Positions 24,416 through 36,300 of a DNA stretch of 64,000 nt are shown here, in pieces; the first letter of the stretch is position 1; the number at the start of each line of letters is the position of its first letter. A program made the position numbers and the translations under genes. The notes beneath the pieces were generated by a model. That model was not told the origin of the DNA, did not search any database, and was given only the letters and a program-made list of their open reading frames with translations. The stretch comes from Micropterus salmoides (lineage: Eukaryota; Chordata; Actinopteri; Centrarchiformes; Centrarchidae). The stretch is from assembly GCF_014851395.1 (NCBI RefSeq), contig NW_024040040.1:20627000-20690999 (forward strand), read 5' to 3'.

Positions 24416-24540
24416 CAGCACCAGGCTCGTGTCTCCTCAAGACCTGGTCTTATCTGGGGCCTATGACCATTCCTCTCAGTGGAATGCCCTCGACAAAAAC
24501 AACCTTACTTACCCTCTCCCTGTAGATAATATATAATAAA
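24416..24540 (+). other. Exon-like stretch: acceptor, 39 codons, stop and AATAAA
   Basis: A good 3' splice site (pyrimidine tract CTTCTCCCTGTTCTTTCCAG ending at 24415) is followed by an open frame of 39 codons from 24417 (SSTRLVSPQ-type start with the leading codon included, ending LPVDNI) to TAA at 24534-24536. AATAAA at 24535-24540 overlaps the stop. This layout fits a terminal coding exon of a degraded transposon or host gene. The protein is not recognised, and no upstream exon is identified. A polyadenylation signal that close to the stop would give an extremely short 3' UTR, which argues for caution. Confidence 0.25.
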
Positions 24541-24886
24541 GTGTTTTGTTGAATGCAATTGGTTTCCTTATATATTTTGCACTATTGACCAAACTTCTCT
24601 CTTGACTTAAACTGAGCAGCTTCAGTTATTTATTGATATTCCACTTGTTGGGGATGTTTATGTGAATGTGTCCTAACTACCTAACTACATTTGGACATGT
24701 GATATCAGTAGACTAATTATATATATTCTGCATATACAGTACATTCTATGCACGTATTTGTGTGTTCTGAGGTATAGTTTAGCCTGTATTTCGGGATGGA
24801 TAAAGGGGTAACGTTACACTAGCCATTTTAAAATAAATTACTAAGCAGTAATTATATGGATTGTATTTAGGTAATGAGTAATTCAC

Positions 24887-25042
24887 TCAGTAGCCTAACC
24901 ATCTCTGCAGTTGCATTTCAACAGATAACACTGTTAAAACGCAATGGGAACGGACTGACCCGGTAGCGGGGCCGTAATCGATTTTCGCTGTTTTCCGTCC
25001 AAAAACTGCAGCGCTTTGTGAGATCGTCTGGCAAGCCGCCAT
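24887..25042 (-). other. Possible start of a minus-strand gene: 51-codon ORF with ATGGCGGC start
   Basis: On the minus strand an ATG at 25042-25040 in the context CCAAGATGGCGGC opens 51 codons (MAACQTISQSAAVFGRK at the start, ending QRWLGY, stop at 24887). AAGATGGCGGC is also the classical YY1 motif often found at translation starts of TATA-less vertebrate promoters, and the local sequence is CpG-richer than its flanks. The protein is unknown to me. It may be a first exon, a retrocopy piece or part of the surrounding repeat block. Confidence 0.22.
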
Positions 25043-26194
25043 CTTGGTGAGGTCGGCTGCGCTCTTAAGTTTAGTTTGTGTCAGGAGGTATGAGAGCCGA
25101 AGAAGAGTGTTTAGTGGAGGCGATCTTTATCGGTCTCTGCTGGCGACCCGTAGGAGCTACAAAGACATGCAAGATATGCCTGAAATCGTCTCATCGAGAC
25201 GAACAATATGAGCCCACAGCCCTGTAGGATGTTCTGTTCTCAAGCTGTGGGCCTGTAAAGCATGGGAGTGCTTTTGGTCATTTATATTGACTGTTTTTAT
25301 CAATATTTCAATGTTTTGGAAGCTTTATGTTATTTGGAATGTGGTTGTATGGAGAGAAATAATGTTTTGAAGATAACTACCAATAAAAGTGAACATATAA
25401 ACAGTAAATATGGCCAAAACATGGACATTCGCCTGGTATATTTTTGAAAGATTGTGTAATAACTGTTGTATATCTTTTCTATGTTTCTTTTCATCAAATT
25501 TACAGTTACAGTTGTATTCTAGGTGTATTAGAAGATATTCAGGTGCATTATAATCTATCTTAGGATGGTTTTGATGGTTTATTGCATCAAAATAAAGCTT
25601 TTTTTACCAGGCAAGGATGAAAATATTATATTTTTTCTGTATTTCATATCCATGTAGACGGTAATGGTAAAATAAATATGTTAATCTACAATGGATTTAT
25701 ATTCCTTAGCTTCTGACCTTTCAAAGGAGACCAGAATGATGCATCTAGGCCTAATGGTTGAGGAGATATTACTGATTTGTTTTGGATATGTTATTTTAGC
25801 CGTTTTTCCTAGAAATAGGTGCCAGGTAGGAGGTGCTGTCTCTCCGTCCCTCCAAAGAAAGAAAATCACTACTGTAAGTACAGTTAACGTAGTAATCAAT
25901 GTACACTATATGAAAAGTGCTGCAAATATAGTCTGCTGTTAATGTGTTGTAACGTTACACAAAATGGATAATACTGCATCCCCGACTCCCCAGAAGAAAT
26001 GGTATCATATGTAAGTGTAAGGATAGTAATCAAAACACATTATGCCTTAATATTTATCCGAAAACTGCTGCAAATATAGTCGCTGCTGGTGTCTGTCCCA
26101 CCTGAAACCATTCAAAGAGGTTGACAGCGCGGATTGGTTGGAACTACTGAGAGCCGCATGGAGCACATGATCGCGTGGCGGCGAGATCAAAGAG
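25043..26194. other. Interior of inverted-repeat block, no gene seen
   Basis: Another TAACGTTA lies at 25950. Both frames at 25681-25942 stay open on opposite strands, which argues against a real gene. Two nearby stretches (around 25910-25930 and 26065-26080) share GCTGCAAATATAGT. Confidence 0.4.
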
Positions 26195-26640
26195 TCCACA
26201 GGTCCGACAGAAGTCATTGAGAGTGTCGTAACTCTTTTATTTAACGGCTCTGGTTGTGATCACGTTGAAAGTGACCAATCATAAGAGGGTCAGTGCCCTC
26301 TTTTGTTTCCGCCCCCAAATTGTCAAAAGCCATGTAGACTGAGCGAGCAGAAATCAGCTGAGGGAGCAGAAATCCACTGCGTGAGCTAAGCACCACTCCA
26401 CGAGCAGAAGCCCACTGCGCGCGAGCAGGATTCCACTGTGCAAGCAGAGTTATCCTTTGAGAGCATGTCAGGCGCTCGCTCACAGCTACCTCAGTTGTTG
26501 ACTTTGTGCACGAGTACTTTATCGTGTGCACGGGAAGGTTAATTTTTGCACGTGTGGAGTAACATAATTTGCTGGTGAGCATGTTTTACACGCTCACAAC
26601 TTATGACCAAAAATAAACGCCATAACAGAGACCATCTTAT
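26195..26640 (-). repeat. Right arm of a long inverted repeat
   Basis: Reverse-complement partner of 18722-19103, with shared landmarks TCATTGAGAG, CTCTGGTTGTGATCACGTTG, GCACGAGTACTTTATCGTGT and CGCTCACAACTTATGACCAA. It is longer than the left arm because it carries extra sequence around 26460-26500 and 26290-26360. Its outer edge ends in a perfect 8-bp stem, CTTATCAT / ATGATAAG, with a 7-nt loop (26636-26658). Confidence 0.8.
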
Positions 26641-26659
26641 CATAGACACAATGATAAGG

Positions 26660-27360
26660 GAGGTCACTGGGGCAAAGAATTAGCCCACTCTGTCATTGAA
26701 AATATATTCAACTGGTGTTGCAAAAAACCTTTTGTCTGTTTTGGGAGAGTCTAAATTTACTAAGACTGTCAATACAAAACTGTTTGGAGACAACCTCTTA
26801 GATAATGACACAGTCCACCAAACAACATACTTAGATTGAAACAAACAAATATGAAAAGTCACCTCAGTGGCTCCGGCAAATTTACAAAAACACAAAAAGC
26901 TGTTCCCTTCACAAGCAGGGCAGGAAGCTCACCTTTCCAACTATAGCCGGTCATTTCCAGAGTTCACCAACCCCTTCTGCTATTTCTCAAGCCAACTACA
27001 TTTAGAGCAGCCCATCCAAATGATAGTTAGTGTTCTGCCAAAGCAGCTGGAAAGGCTGGCAAACCTGCCAGTTCCAACCAAAATGTACAAGCATTTGGGT
27101 AATTTCCCAACTAGAGTCAGGTCACCCAACAGCATCAAATGTGACACTAACCTTAGTCAATCCAGGGAAAACAAAATAACTGGTGGAGATAGCTAATAGC
27201 GGCAGAAAAAAATATTCTATTTAAACTATTATTACTTTTATTTTTTTTCATATGACCCACCATGCTACAGCATGTTACTGACATGCAACAGTACTAGTAT
27301 ATTTGCTAAAGAGCAAATTTGTAACAAAGAACATTAACCTTACCGCTGAGGTCAGTAAAT
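26660..27360. other. AT-rich sequence, no gene seen
   Basis: The plus frame 26867-27196 (109 codons) has no recognised motif and no splice or promoter context. I leave it uncalled. Confidence 0.4.
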
Positions 27361-27850
27361 ACTCTTTGTCACTACTCAAGGTACAAGGTAGATTTATTTG
27401 TCACATTACAACAGGTTGTAACTCCCTTCTGCTATGTAGCAGACAATATATAGTAATATAAAAACTATTTTAAAAATGGTAAACAGAAATAAACTATATT
27501 CAGTGGAGGAGTGCTGAAGATGAATTTGAGTTTAAGAGTCTGATAGTGGGGGGAAAAAAACTGCTCTGCAGTCTGGTGGTACAGCAGCAGAAACTTCTAT
27601 ATCTCTTCCCAGAAGACAGCAGGGTGAACAGGCTGTGGCTGGGTGGGTACTGTCCTTTAGTATCCATTGGGCTCTGCGTAGGCACCACACCTCACTGATA
27701 TCACTGATGCTCAGGAGATGGGTATCAATGATCTTCTGAGCAGTTTTAATCACCTGCTGCAGAGCCCTCCGGTCCTGCCGTGCACATCCCATACCAGTTA
27801 GTGATGTTTTCAGTCAGGATGCTTTCTATTGATTTCTATTTCCTGAAGCA
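27361..27850 (-). pseudogene. LINE ORF2 C-terminal remnant and 3' UTR (L2/Rex type)
   Basis: On the minus strand from about 27840 the frame reads SILTENITNWYGMCTAGQ, then RRALQQVIKTAQKII and CLRRAQWILKDSTHP. This is the conserved region downstream of the reverse transcriptase domain in L2/CR1/Rex-like non-LTR retrotransposons. A frameshift near 27640 moves the rest to another frame: PSHSLFTLLSSGKRYRS, then TTRLQSSFFPPTIRLLN, stop at 27500. The 3' UTR follows and ends near 27370 with TGTGACAAATAAATCT, close to the usual ending of such LINEs. The reverse transcriptase and endonuclease domains are absent, so this is a 5'-truncated dead copy. Family assignment within the Jockey/L2/CR1 group is from memory. 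Confidence 0.85.
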
Positions 27851-28920
27851 GGTTTAATATGTACATGAGAAATCAAACGGGCTTTTTGAATCTCACAGAT
27901 GAAAAAGCATGGTATTTTTTCCCTCCCAGCCTTGAACCACATTCTTTGTGCATTGGAGTCACAAGGAAGCTTCACATAAAAACTCTTAAACGTGGAATCA
28001 GGAGCTCCGGCTCCAGTGATTTTTACACTGATTCTTGGTATGAGGAAGACCCAAGTGAGTCAATATACAGTAAGTGGGCTCTGTAGAGAGAGTACAACCC
28101 TGGGCGGTGTCATGCTTTCTAAGAACACATACTGTCAGTGATCATTATTTCATTGAAACTGGACACTTGTGATCATGTGTCGCTAAAAATTAAAGGTCCG
28201 AAGGACTGAGCTTGTAAGTTGCCTCAAGATGTATCATTAGGTTTACAGTATCAAGGATAATAGGGCAACTATGAATTTCGAAAGGGAACACTGCTCTTTT
28301 TAAAGAACTCACTTCATTATTGATGGCACAGATCCATTAAGAGAGTATTAAGAGCTGTGTTCAAAAATTAATCTAGAGAACAAAACAAAAAGAAAAAAAT
28401 CTGTCATGGAATTTAAGTATATGTTTGATACAGATTTGACTGAATTATATAAACTTATATATAAACAATATTTTTCTGTACACTGATTCAACAACTAAGA
28501 TCTAAACTTGTGCTATTGTGAAGCTATAAACTAGGTGTGGCACACCTAAGGTAGTGTTATCACATTTATGTGAAAACAAATTAACGATTATCAGGTTAAT
28601 CATTATGGGTTATTGTATATATTTGTGTTTTAATTTAAAGAGGAAAATAATTGGTGTTGGACTAATAGAGTGAGGTATGCAGTTTAAAGTTTACGGTGGG
28701 AAAGTGTTGCGACGGCTCCTGTACACTGAAGATATTTTAAGTGTTTGTTTGATAAGGGGTTTATAAGCAATATGCACTATGGGAAAACGCAACTTGCTAA
28801 CTTGAATACTGCCGTCTGTTTCTGTTAAATATATCGTTAAAATATGTAGCATAAGCACTTTCTAGTCAATACATTTCAGTGGACTGTAATTATTAAAGAA
28901 GTTTATTGTCAATTCTGACA
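27851..28920. other. AT-rich sequence, no gene seen
   Basis: The 75-codon frame at 27859-28086 has no motif. No repeat is recognised. Confidence 0.4.
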
Positions 28921-28922
28921 CA

Positions 28923-30022
28923 TTAAAGGGGCAGTATAGGCGATGCCCAAGATATTAGACATAAATAGGAGTGTAAAAGCAGTTACATACTGTGAGAGGA
29001 AAAGGTATTTAAATTACTAAAGATGCTTATTGAATGTGAAAGTCAAGGGAAATGTGTTTATCACAGAGACAGTAACTGACCAAAGTGAGAAGATGTTTTA
29101 TTGAGACGGTGAGAGTGTTGAATATGTGATTAAGCTTGATTGGACCTGGACATTGAACCTGAAATGCTTCAAACAGAAATGTGTTGTGTTAACCCGGTTT
29201 TGAGTTGTTTAATAAAACACCCTCAGAAGCAATCTGGAACAAAACGCAGACGCACCATATCTTCATTGCTCCTGTTTCACCTGCTTTAATATAGGTTACA
29301 TATCTGCTACTGAGGCACCTATCCCTAGGACCCATAACATAGGCCTACATTGTTGTTGTCTTTTGAAAATGCAGTGTCCTGAATGATCTTCATTTGATTA
29401 GTGTTGATTTGAATAAGTAAAAATGTCTTCTTAAACTTTGAAAAATAATATGGGTTTTAGTAGATCCTCAACTTTACATTCCACAGCTGGTGTGCTGTAG
29501 CAACAATTTGCTAACCCACAACCTAGCTAACATTAGTTACATTAATTGTTGTGTCGTTGTTTGCTGTGTTTTTGTGTTCAGTCTTTGCAAAGAGTTTTAT
29601 CTAATTTTGGTAGCACAGAGCGATTATTTGGATTGATGCATATTTTAAGATGCTAGGTAACGTTACCTTCTTTGTTAGCTTAGCTACAAACCCATGGCTC
29701 TGTCTTCAGTCACTGTAAAAACAATCTAAACAACTAACTCGTTATTCCATTGCATTTTAATGTGACGATAATGATGATGTTGATATGAGTGATAATGTGA
29801 TGTGTGTTTGTTTTGCCTCAGCTAGCGTTACTCTCGGGCAGCGGATGCTCTGGATTCCGCCATATTGCCCAGTTGATGGTGGTGTGCCTTGGCAATGCTC
29901 CTTATAAATATGGGGAGGGAGTTGAAGCTTCTGAAGGAGCACTGAAGGGAGGGGTGTATTTGTTTTGCTGTTGAGTTAAAATATCATCAAGTTTTCTCCA
30001 ATATTGCATACAGAACCTTTAA
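28923..30022. mobile_element. Possible TTAA-flanked non-autonomous DNA element
   Basis: The left edge reads TTAAAGGGGCAGTATAGG and the right edge is the complement of TTAAAGGTTCTGTATGC, i.e. imperfect inverted ends beginning TTAAAGG. TTAA target duplications are the mark of Kolobok and piggyBac transposons. The right half (about 29460-29960) has the GCTAAC/GTTAGC texture and the phrases CCGCCATATTGCC and CCAATATTGCATACAG that I associate with an abundant fish element. The left edge is less certain, so the two ends may belong to different insertions. No transposase is seen. Confidence 0.4.
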
Positions 30023-33000
30023 GCCAAGTCAAGTGCCTTCAAGAATATAGGCCTAAATGCCAGTATAGCACTATTTGTGCATTGTAGATTTCAAGTGGCA
30101 ATAAAGACGTTGCTTTCATGTCTGGCTGTAAAGTGGCAATACTGAATGCTTTCTAAATTAACACCTGTTAAACATGCATAAGTGAACACATTTAGCAGTA
30201 CCTCTTTTTGAATGTATACCACATTCAGAAAGATGGAAACTAAACCTTTGTTGCTTTTGTATAAGTGTAAGAAAGTGCTGAATATCTCGTGTAAATCAAG
30301 AAAAGGTGTTTCCACCACAGCTTTGAATAGATACAACCGTTTTAAGGATGGTGTGATGTCCCAGTGTAAGCAGTGAAGTTGCCCAATATAATGCTTGTGG
30401 TTGGTAGACTTCCCATCGGTTGTGACATAAGAGGATACCTGGGGCCTGGGGGGGGAGTGCAGGCTCCTTTCTTATGCAATTACCCACAAACCAATAAACC
30501 ACAAAGAAATTGTACTCCACATTGGACACAATTTTGGAGGATCTGTTTTCAGAGATCAATAGGTACTGCATGACCGCCATGGTAACAGAAACGGGCATGG
30601 TGTAGGACACTGGTCAGTACACACAACATTTTGAGACATAGACATGAACTTGGTAAAATAGATTTGGTGTTGTGGTCTTAAAGTACTGAATATGTTATGT
30701 AGCACAAATTAGATACAGTTGATGCTATTTCAGATACAAGTTTATCTTACGAGAATATTTTTGCTAAGGTTATGTTAAATAAAAATAAAGGCAGCAAAAC
30801 ACAGACCTAGTACGGCAACACAGCTTGTATATTTAATCACCATATATCTGCTTTGAAAGGACATGGTTCAAGAAATCTAGCATGTAGACCTGCCACAATT
30901 TTATCTTGACTTGCAATTTGTTTATAAAGATTTGAGTTGTAAATGTGTCCATAAGAGACTCACAATTAAAAAAACTTGATGTGGATTTTCCCATTAAAGA
31001 CAAAAGCAGCTCTGGTATTGTAGATTTAAAGCTTTAAATGAGGAGCCATAAACATTAGAACGTTTTGTCCCAATATTGTCCTCTGTAGGTGATGTTCTGT
31101 GAAGAAATTATAAGTCCTCTATCTGGACACTCGGAAGCTTAACAGACAAATCAACTGCAGCTCTGTGTTCATTTTCTAGTCATTTCCAGTGCTTGATAAA
31201 AAAAAGAGGAAGGAGGCAAGGTAACGACTTAATTTGCTAATAGGAATAATTATAGCGTGGCCAGAGGCTAGCTCCATTAGCAGAAACAAGAACAATTTGG
31301 CTTATGTTTATCTTGTGCTAATTGTTGCAAGCAAATGGCAAATATTTTATTAACTTCAGGAACATACTTTACCCACAGAAGGAGTGACCTGAATTTGAAA
31401 TGATCTCCTGAGTATGAGTGTGTTCACAAAGACACAGAAATTGACTCGACTGTTCTGACATGATTTATACCGGAGCAGCATGTTGTATTTTGCAGAAGTA
31501 ACTTCAAGAGGAGGTGTACTGTCAAGGTTGATTGAGCAAAGTCAACAAAGTCATACTCTTAATTTATTATTTTTTATGTTCTCAAACTTCAAGGACTCAA
31601 AGTTGGCATATTTTGGTGTAACACATTAAACATTAGGGCAGGTGTAAGATATTGTAATATGCAGATAAGTCAAATGTTTTTGTTTTACTATTTCAGGAAG
31701 AGCTTTAATAAAGTTCTTTTAAGTACACCTATTCATCATTATGAAGTTTCAGTTTAGTGTGCAGTTTAGTTCTCTCTTGCCCTTAGACACTATTTAACCT
31801 GCACAGGTTTAAAATTGTCTGGCTAGTTAGACCTCTGCTCAGGTTGAAGGTGGGGGGAGCTATGCAGGAAATTACATGACTGATCTCTATGTACTAATAA
31901 CCAAGACAAATTGGTCCTGCCCAGACAGATGCAAAAAAAAAAAAATAACAGGAAAGCGACGGTGCTCTCAATTAAGGTCAGTTTTTTCCACCCACACAGT
32001 CCTGAGATGAGGTCTAATTGGGCAAAATAAGTGAAAACACCTGTGTGGGTTAAGAGTGGTGCAGGAACTTTAAATTCCCACTCCTAACATATCTCTGAAT
32101 ATGTGCAAAATGTGTGTGCCCACATACATGAATGCACATGTATCTGCTTTTGCGTGTCTGCATGCATTTGTGTGTGTATATGTTCATGTGCACTGGATCA
32201 GAGCCAGGGAGTGTATCCTGGGTCCCTCCCTCATTAGGCGTCCTGAATCAGACTTGGCACCATTCAGTTTTGGTCCTTTTCCATTTCACTTTACCAACAC
32301 TTTTTTCCATTTTGTTTCCCCCTGTATGACTGAAGAAAGCAGGGGAATCAGTGTCAGTCTAAACGTGGCATTCCAATAATGAATCGGCCTAATCAGAATG
32401 ATACAGACAAAGCTGGCACTCAGACGTTGGCAAATGTGGAAAAGGTCAGTCGTGTCTGCAGCGAGGGAGGGAACAGGGACAGTTCTGAGTGGCTTTGACG
32501 GTTCACTGAAACATTGCTCAGAGTGCAGCACCGTTATCAGTTTAACGATTCCTCCTTTTTCTCTCCTGTGCTGTAATGAACACAGTTTGAGAGGTCGACT
32601 AGTGACTAAGCACCGCACCCGGGTAGGAGAAGTGTATGCAATTCCTGCATGCATGGCAAGAAAAGAAAGCAGGCGTGTTATCCTAGGCATAGATTGTAAG
32701 GACGTTCAAGAGGCGGAAGGATTAACAGGACTCTTCCACTGAAACCTGAAAACCTTCAGCAAGGCCAGTGGGACAAAAACATAGGGACAGGACTTAAACA
32801 ATTGTGCACCAAGCATGCAACCTATATAATCCAGGCTATCAAGCTTCTACCTTTACCCAGATGGGTAAATGGACCTTCACTACGGTTCAGCACAATCTTC
32901 CCTCTCGCTCCAGATGTTGTGCTTTTGTATGTTGAGGCCATTATCTCCACGGCTTGACATGATCGTCTCGGCGCATGTTAAAGGAGCACATAATAACCAC

Positions 33001-33200
33001 TGGAGCGCGAGTCAGTGAATAGACTAACACGGTGTAATGGGCCCGGACACTTGTCAAGTTGCTTTTTGCTCACACGGAGGGCCGCCGTTTCCCAAATGAC
33101 CCGCTGTTTTTTACATAACTGACCGTTTGCATTCACACATTTACACAAATGTGGCTGCCTGATACACTCTTTCAAGTACTCAGACAGTCCTTTTGACACT
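30023..33200. other. Unique DNA, no gene seen
   Basis: Overlapping ORFs on both strands around 32100-32740 and at 30091-30610 show no domain. 32380-32740 is GC-balanced and could hold regulatory sequence, but I cannot support it further. Confidence 0.4.
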
Positions 33201-34800
33201 CGAGGCACGAGTCAAACCCTGACAGCGTGTTAGGAAAGGTGCTACAGAGCCAGGTAGACGTAACAAATTGCTCCACGCGTTGCCAGTTTTGACGGAGCTG
33301 CTACCGGTGTAAGTGAGAGGTCAACACCTCTGGAATAGACTTGTCAAATTAGGGAGATTGCACTAGTTTACCACTAACAGGCACTAATTAGTGACACTGT
33401 ACGCTAACACACACACATACACAAGGAGAGCACACATCAGCGCAGTCAGGGAGCTCAGGGCGTAACCTTTGTAACAAACTAGAGATTATTTGGTCAGGTT
33501 GCTGTCGCCCTTAGGCCTGAGCGTCCACAGAATCAATTGAGATGTCTACAACTTAAAATAGTCTCAGTTGCAAGTTGCAATATGCTTAGATGAACATAAA
33601 AAAGGATCTTTCAGTGCTGTGATATCCTGTATTATGTGCCTGAGTGTGTGTTCATTTCCTTTTCATTTTGCCTTCCTCGTCAAACGAGTGTGTTGTCACA
33701 GTTCAGCTGACTCTGTTTTCCATATTTTATAAATAGCCAGGAGAAAAGTATTAATTATCCTTGTACAATTTAATGCACCGACTGCTTTAACCTTTCAGGT
33801 TTCCGTTAAACACCGACATAACAAGGCATATCCATAGCGGCAAACGTGATTTATGACAGGAATACCTAATTCTTGTTTTTAAATAGGTTGGACGGCAATC
33901 TGCATACATTTAAATGCGCCTGCAACCCCCCCCCCCCCTTGTCTCGGGGCCCTTGTTTAATATTCAGGGATGATTTTTTTGTCCCCATACATTTTGGTCT
34001 GTGTCACCTTAGATTAAATTATTACCGTTTTGCAGCCTTTGCGGTGCAGGCCTGGGGCCCTTATTTACTAGAATCAATGAAACAGTAATGAAAATCCATT
34101 TTTCATAGTATCAGCCCCCGCTGTCTTTTATTTAGTTAGCTGTGTCTAAGCAAGCAATTCATTTTGCGTAAATGCCACCCTGAGAAAAAGGCATTAGCGC
34201 GGAAAGGGTTAACCCCCCAAAAAATTAAGATGCTCTGCTCGACACAGCTGCTGTGATCCGACACACAGAGAGTCCCTTGAATAACTTTATCCCCAAAACA
34301 GCCATGTGGGATTTGATTGTTTTGAGGTGTGAGATTTGGCCATGCTATAATGCTATTGCTATTATAAACAGAGATGAATCTTTACACTTGGCATTCAGTA
34401 ATAGAGTATTGATGAGTCTGATGCTGTCAAACAACAGATCTCCACATGAGTGACTCTCGTATTTACAGACTGTAAAATGCACACAGTTATATGGACAGTT
34501 AAATAAAGCTTACATTGATGAAAACATACAGTGCACCCTTGGGTTAACAAGCCGGGTGCAGAGAGGATTTGGTGTGTGGGGCTAATATTTTACCAGCATG
34601 TTAAACACATATGCAGCATAGCTCTGAGCCTGCATATGCAAAGTGCAGTGGAGGGGGAGCTACCTTCTGGGACACAGCACATAACGCCGAGGTATTATGA
34701 CACACTCCCAATCTTGCATATTGAAATATCTCCATCTCAGGAGCAAGGTGTCGGCCTTGGCTGCCGTACATATTTAAATGGGTTTGTTTATTGACTTTGG
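33201..34800. promoter_or_regulatory. Candidate cluster of conserved non-coding elements
   Basis: 1.6 kb of unique sequence without transposon texture, full of short TAAT/ATTA and TTTAAAT motifs. It includes a perfect 12-bp palindrome CACTAATTAGTG at 33382-33393 and the stretch 33660-34220, which has the look of developmental enhancers. A 13-C run at 33926-33938 interrupts it. Open frames are short and unremarkable. The call rests on appearance; a cross-species alignment would decide it. Confidence 0.35.
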
Positions 34801-35980
34801 TCGGGGTCGCGCGTGTGCCAGCAGTAATGAAACAACAACAGAACAGGAGTTAAGAGAATGCAACAGTACAAGGGCAAGTGATTCAGTGGGTTGTGTTAAC
34901 TGTGTGTCATTTACATGACAGCCCTGTGTAGTTTGGAACAAATGTTATACACAAAGAAACATATAACATCTGAATGTGACAGTCAATCTGAACTATGTAA
35001 TTTGTCAAACTGCCTTGAGAAAGTTTTACTTTATCTAAAATGCCCTCTTTGGTATGTAACAGTGCACAAGCAGCACACAAATCGGACCATGTCTGTTTTT
35101 ACATGGTCTGATTTAAAATAAAATGTAAATGAATGATTTTTAAAAATTCAAAAACTTTCATGTGAATCTAAACTCCATAATAGATTGTGTCCTTTCGTGC
35201 TGTGTGTGACAGGTCACGTTGTCTGTACTGTAGGTCTCTTTGGAATAAATGTTAATCCCAGTGAGCCTTTCAACTGATAAGGTAAGGTCTTGTGCAGAAG
35301 AAGAATTCTTGTGTTTTTTTGTACCTACTGTTGACACTGACAATAAGGGGAGTTTGCTGTTTTAAACTAGCATATGCAAAAACCTTAAAATGAAATGCAG
35401 TAATGCTCAGAGGTTTCTTTTGTGTACCTGCAAACATAAGATTAAATTCAAATGTACTTCAGTCAGTATTTTCCTTTTTTGTTTGCTGCATTAACATGAA
35501 AGCAAATATAAACTATTATGTTTAGCAATGCTTTTATGTTCAACCTGTAAATGATGCTAAATAGCTTCTCCATACATTTATTGTGTGCAGTTTAAGTGCA
35601 GCACACGCCTTCGTATTCGTCTCTGTACGCGCCAGAAAAGATCAAGGGCCCTGCCATGTCAGGCATGACACTAAAGTTTCATACACACCCTCCCGCTCTC
35701 AGATTAGATGACTTCATATGCAAATGAGTGTGTGTGTGTGTGAGACAGTCACGTGATGAAATAAAATTTAATAACTGAATAAAAATGTAAATAAAGATTT
35801 GCTTAAAATGAGTTGTCCATGAGATAATTCTCTCCCCCACCACCGCCCCTCTTGTCGTCCTCCTCCCCTGCTTTCTTGAGCTAATACTGTGATGTGAGGG
35901 GTGGGGTGGGGGTTATATCGAGCCCGTCCTGATGTGGCGTGTGACCTTTTGAAAGACGCTCGGCGAGGGTTGATTAAAGA
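34801..35980. other. Unique AT-rich DNA, no gene seen
   Basis: Contains a short GT run at 35730-35740. The minus frame 35768-36172 (134 codons) crosses G/C-rich low-complexity sequence and has no domain. Confidence 0.4.
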
Positions 35981-36300
35981 CGTATTAAATTTGTTTAAAT
36001 AAACCTCCTTGTAATGGCACATCATTTGTAAGAAGCTATTAGGGAAACGCTGGGGAAAAAATTGCGACGCCGTTATTTGCATGAAAATGTGCCCCGGCTG
36101 CTCAAATTGAGGATGGCTCCTGAATGAACAGAGACGAAAGAGGGGTGACACTTCTATAATTTTCCTCCACACCCCACCTTACCCGCCCTCCCCCCTTGAT
36201 GCTGTGACAAAAAGCTGATCAAACTTCCTGTGTTAAACCGTGGGGCGGAGGCGGAGCTCGTGTCACATAAAAACATTTCCGCTTGACAGAGACACCGCCC
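35981..36300. promoter_or_regulatory. Candidate conserved non-coding block
   Basis: Unique sequence with TTAAATTTGTTTAAATAAAC (a forkhead-type TGTTTA motif) and an octamer-like ATTTGCAT at about 36076-36083. These are known binding words of Forkhead and POU factors, but their use here is inference. Confidence 0.3.

Noticed and set aside
32286..32742. 134-codon minus and 114-codon plus ORFs over the same DNA
   Set aside because: Mutually overlapping on opposite strands, no recognised domain and no promoter or splice context.
35768..36172. 134-codon minus ORF
   Set aside because: Crosses G/C low-complexity and likely regulatory sequence; no motif.
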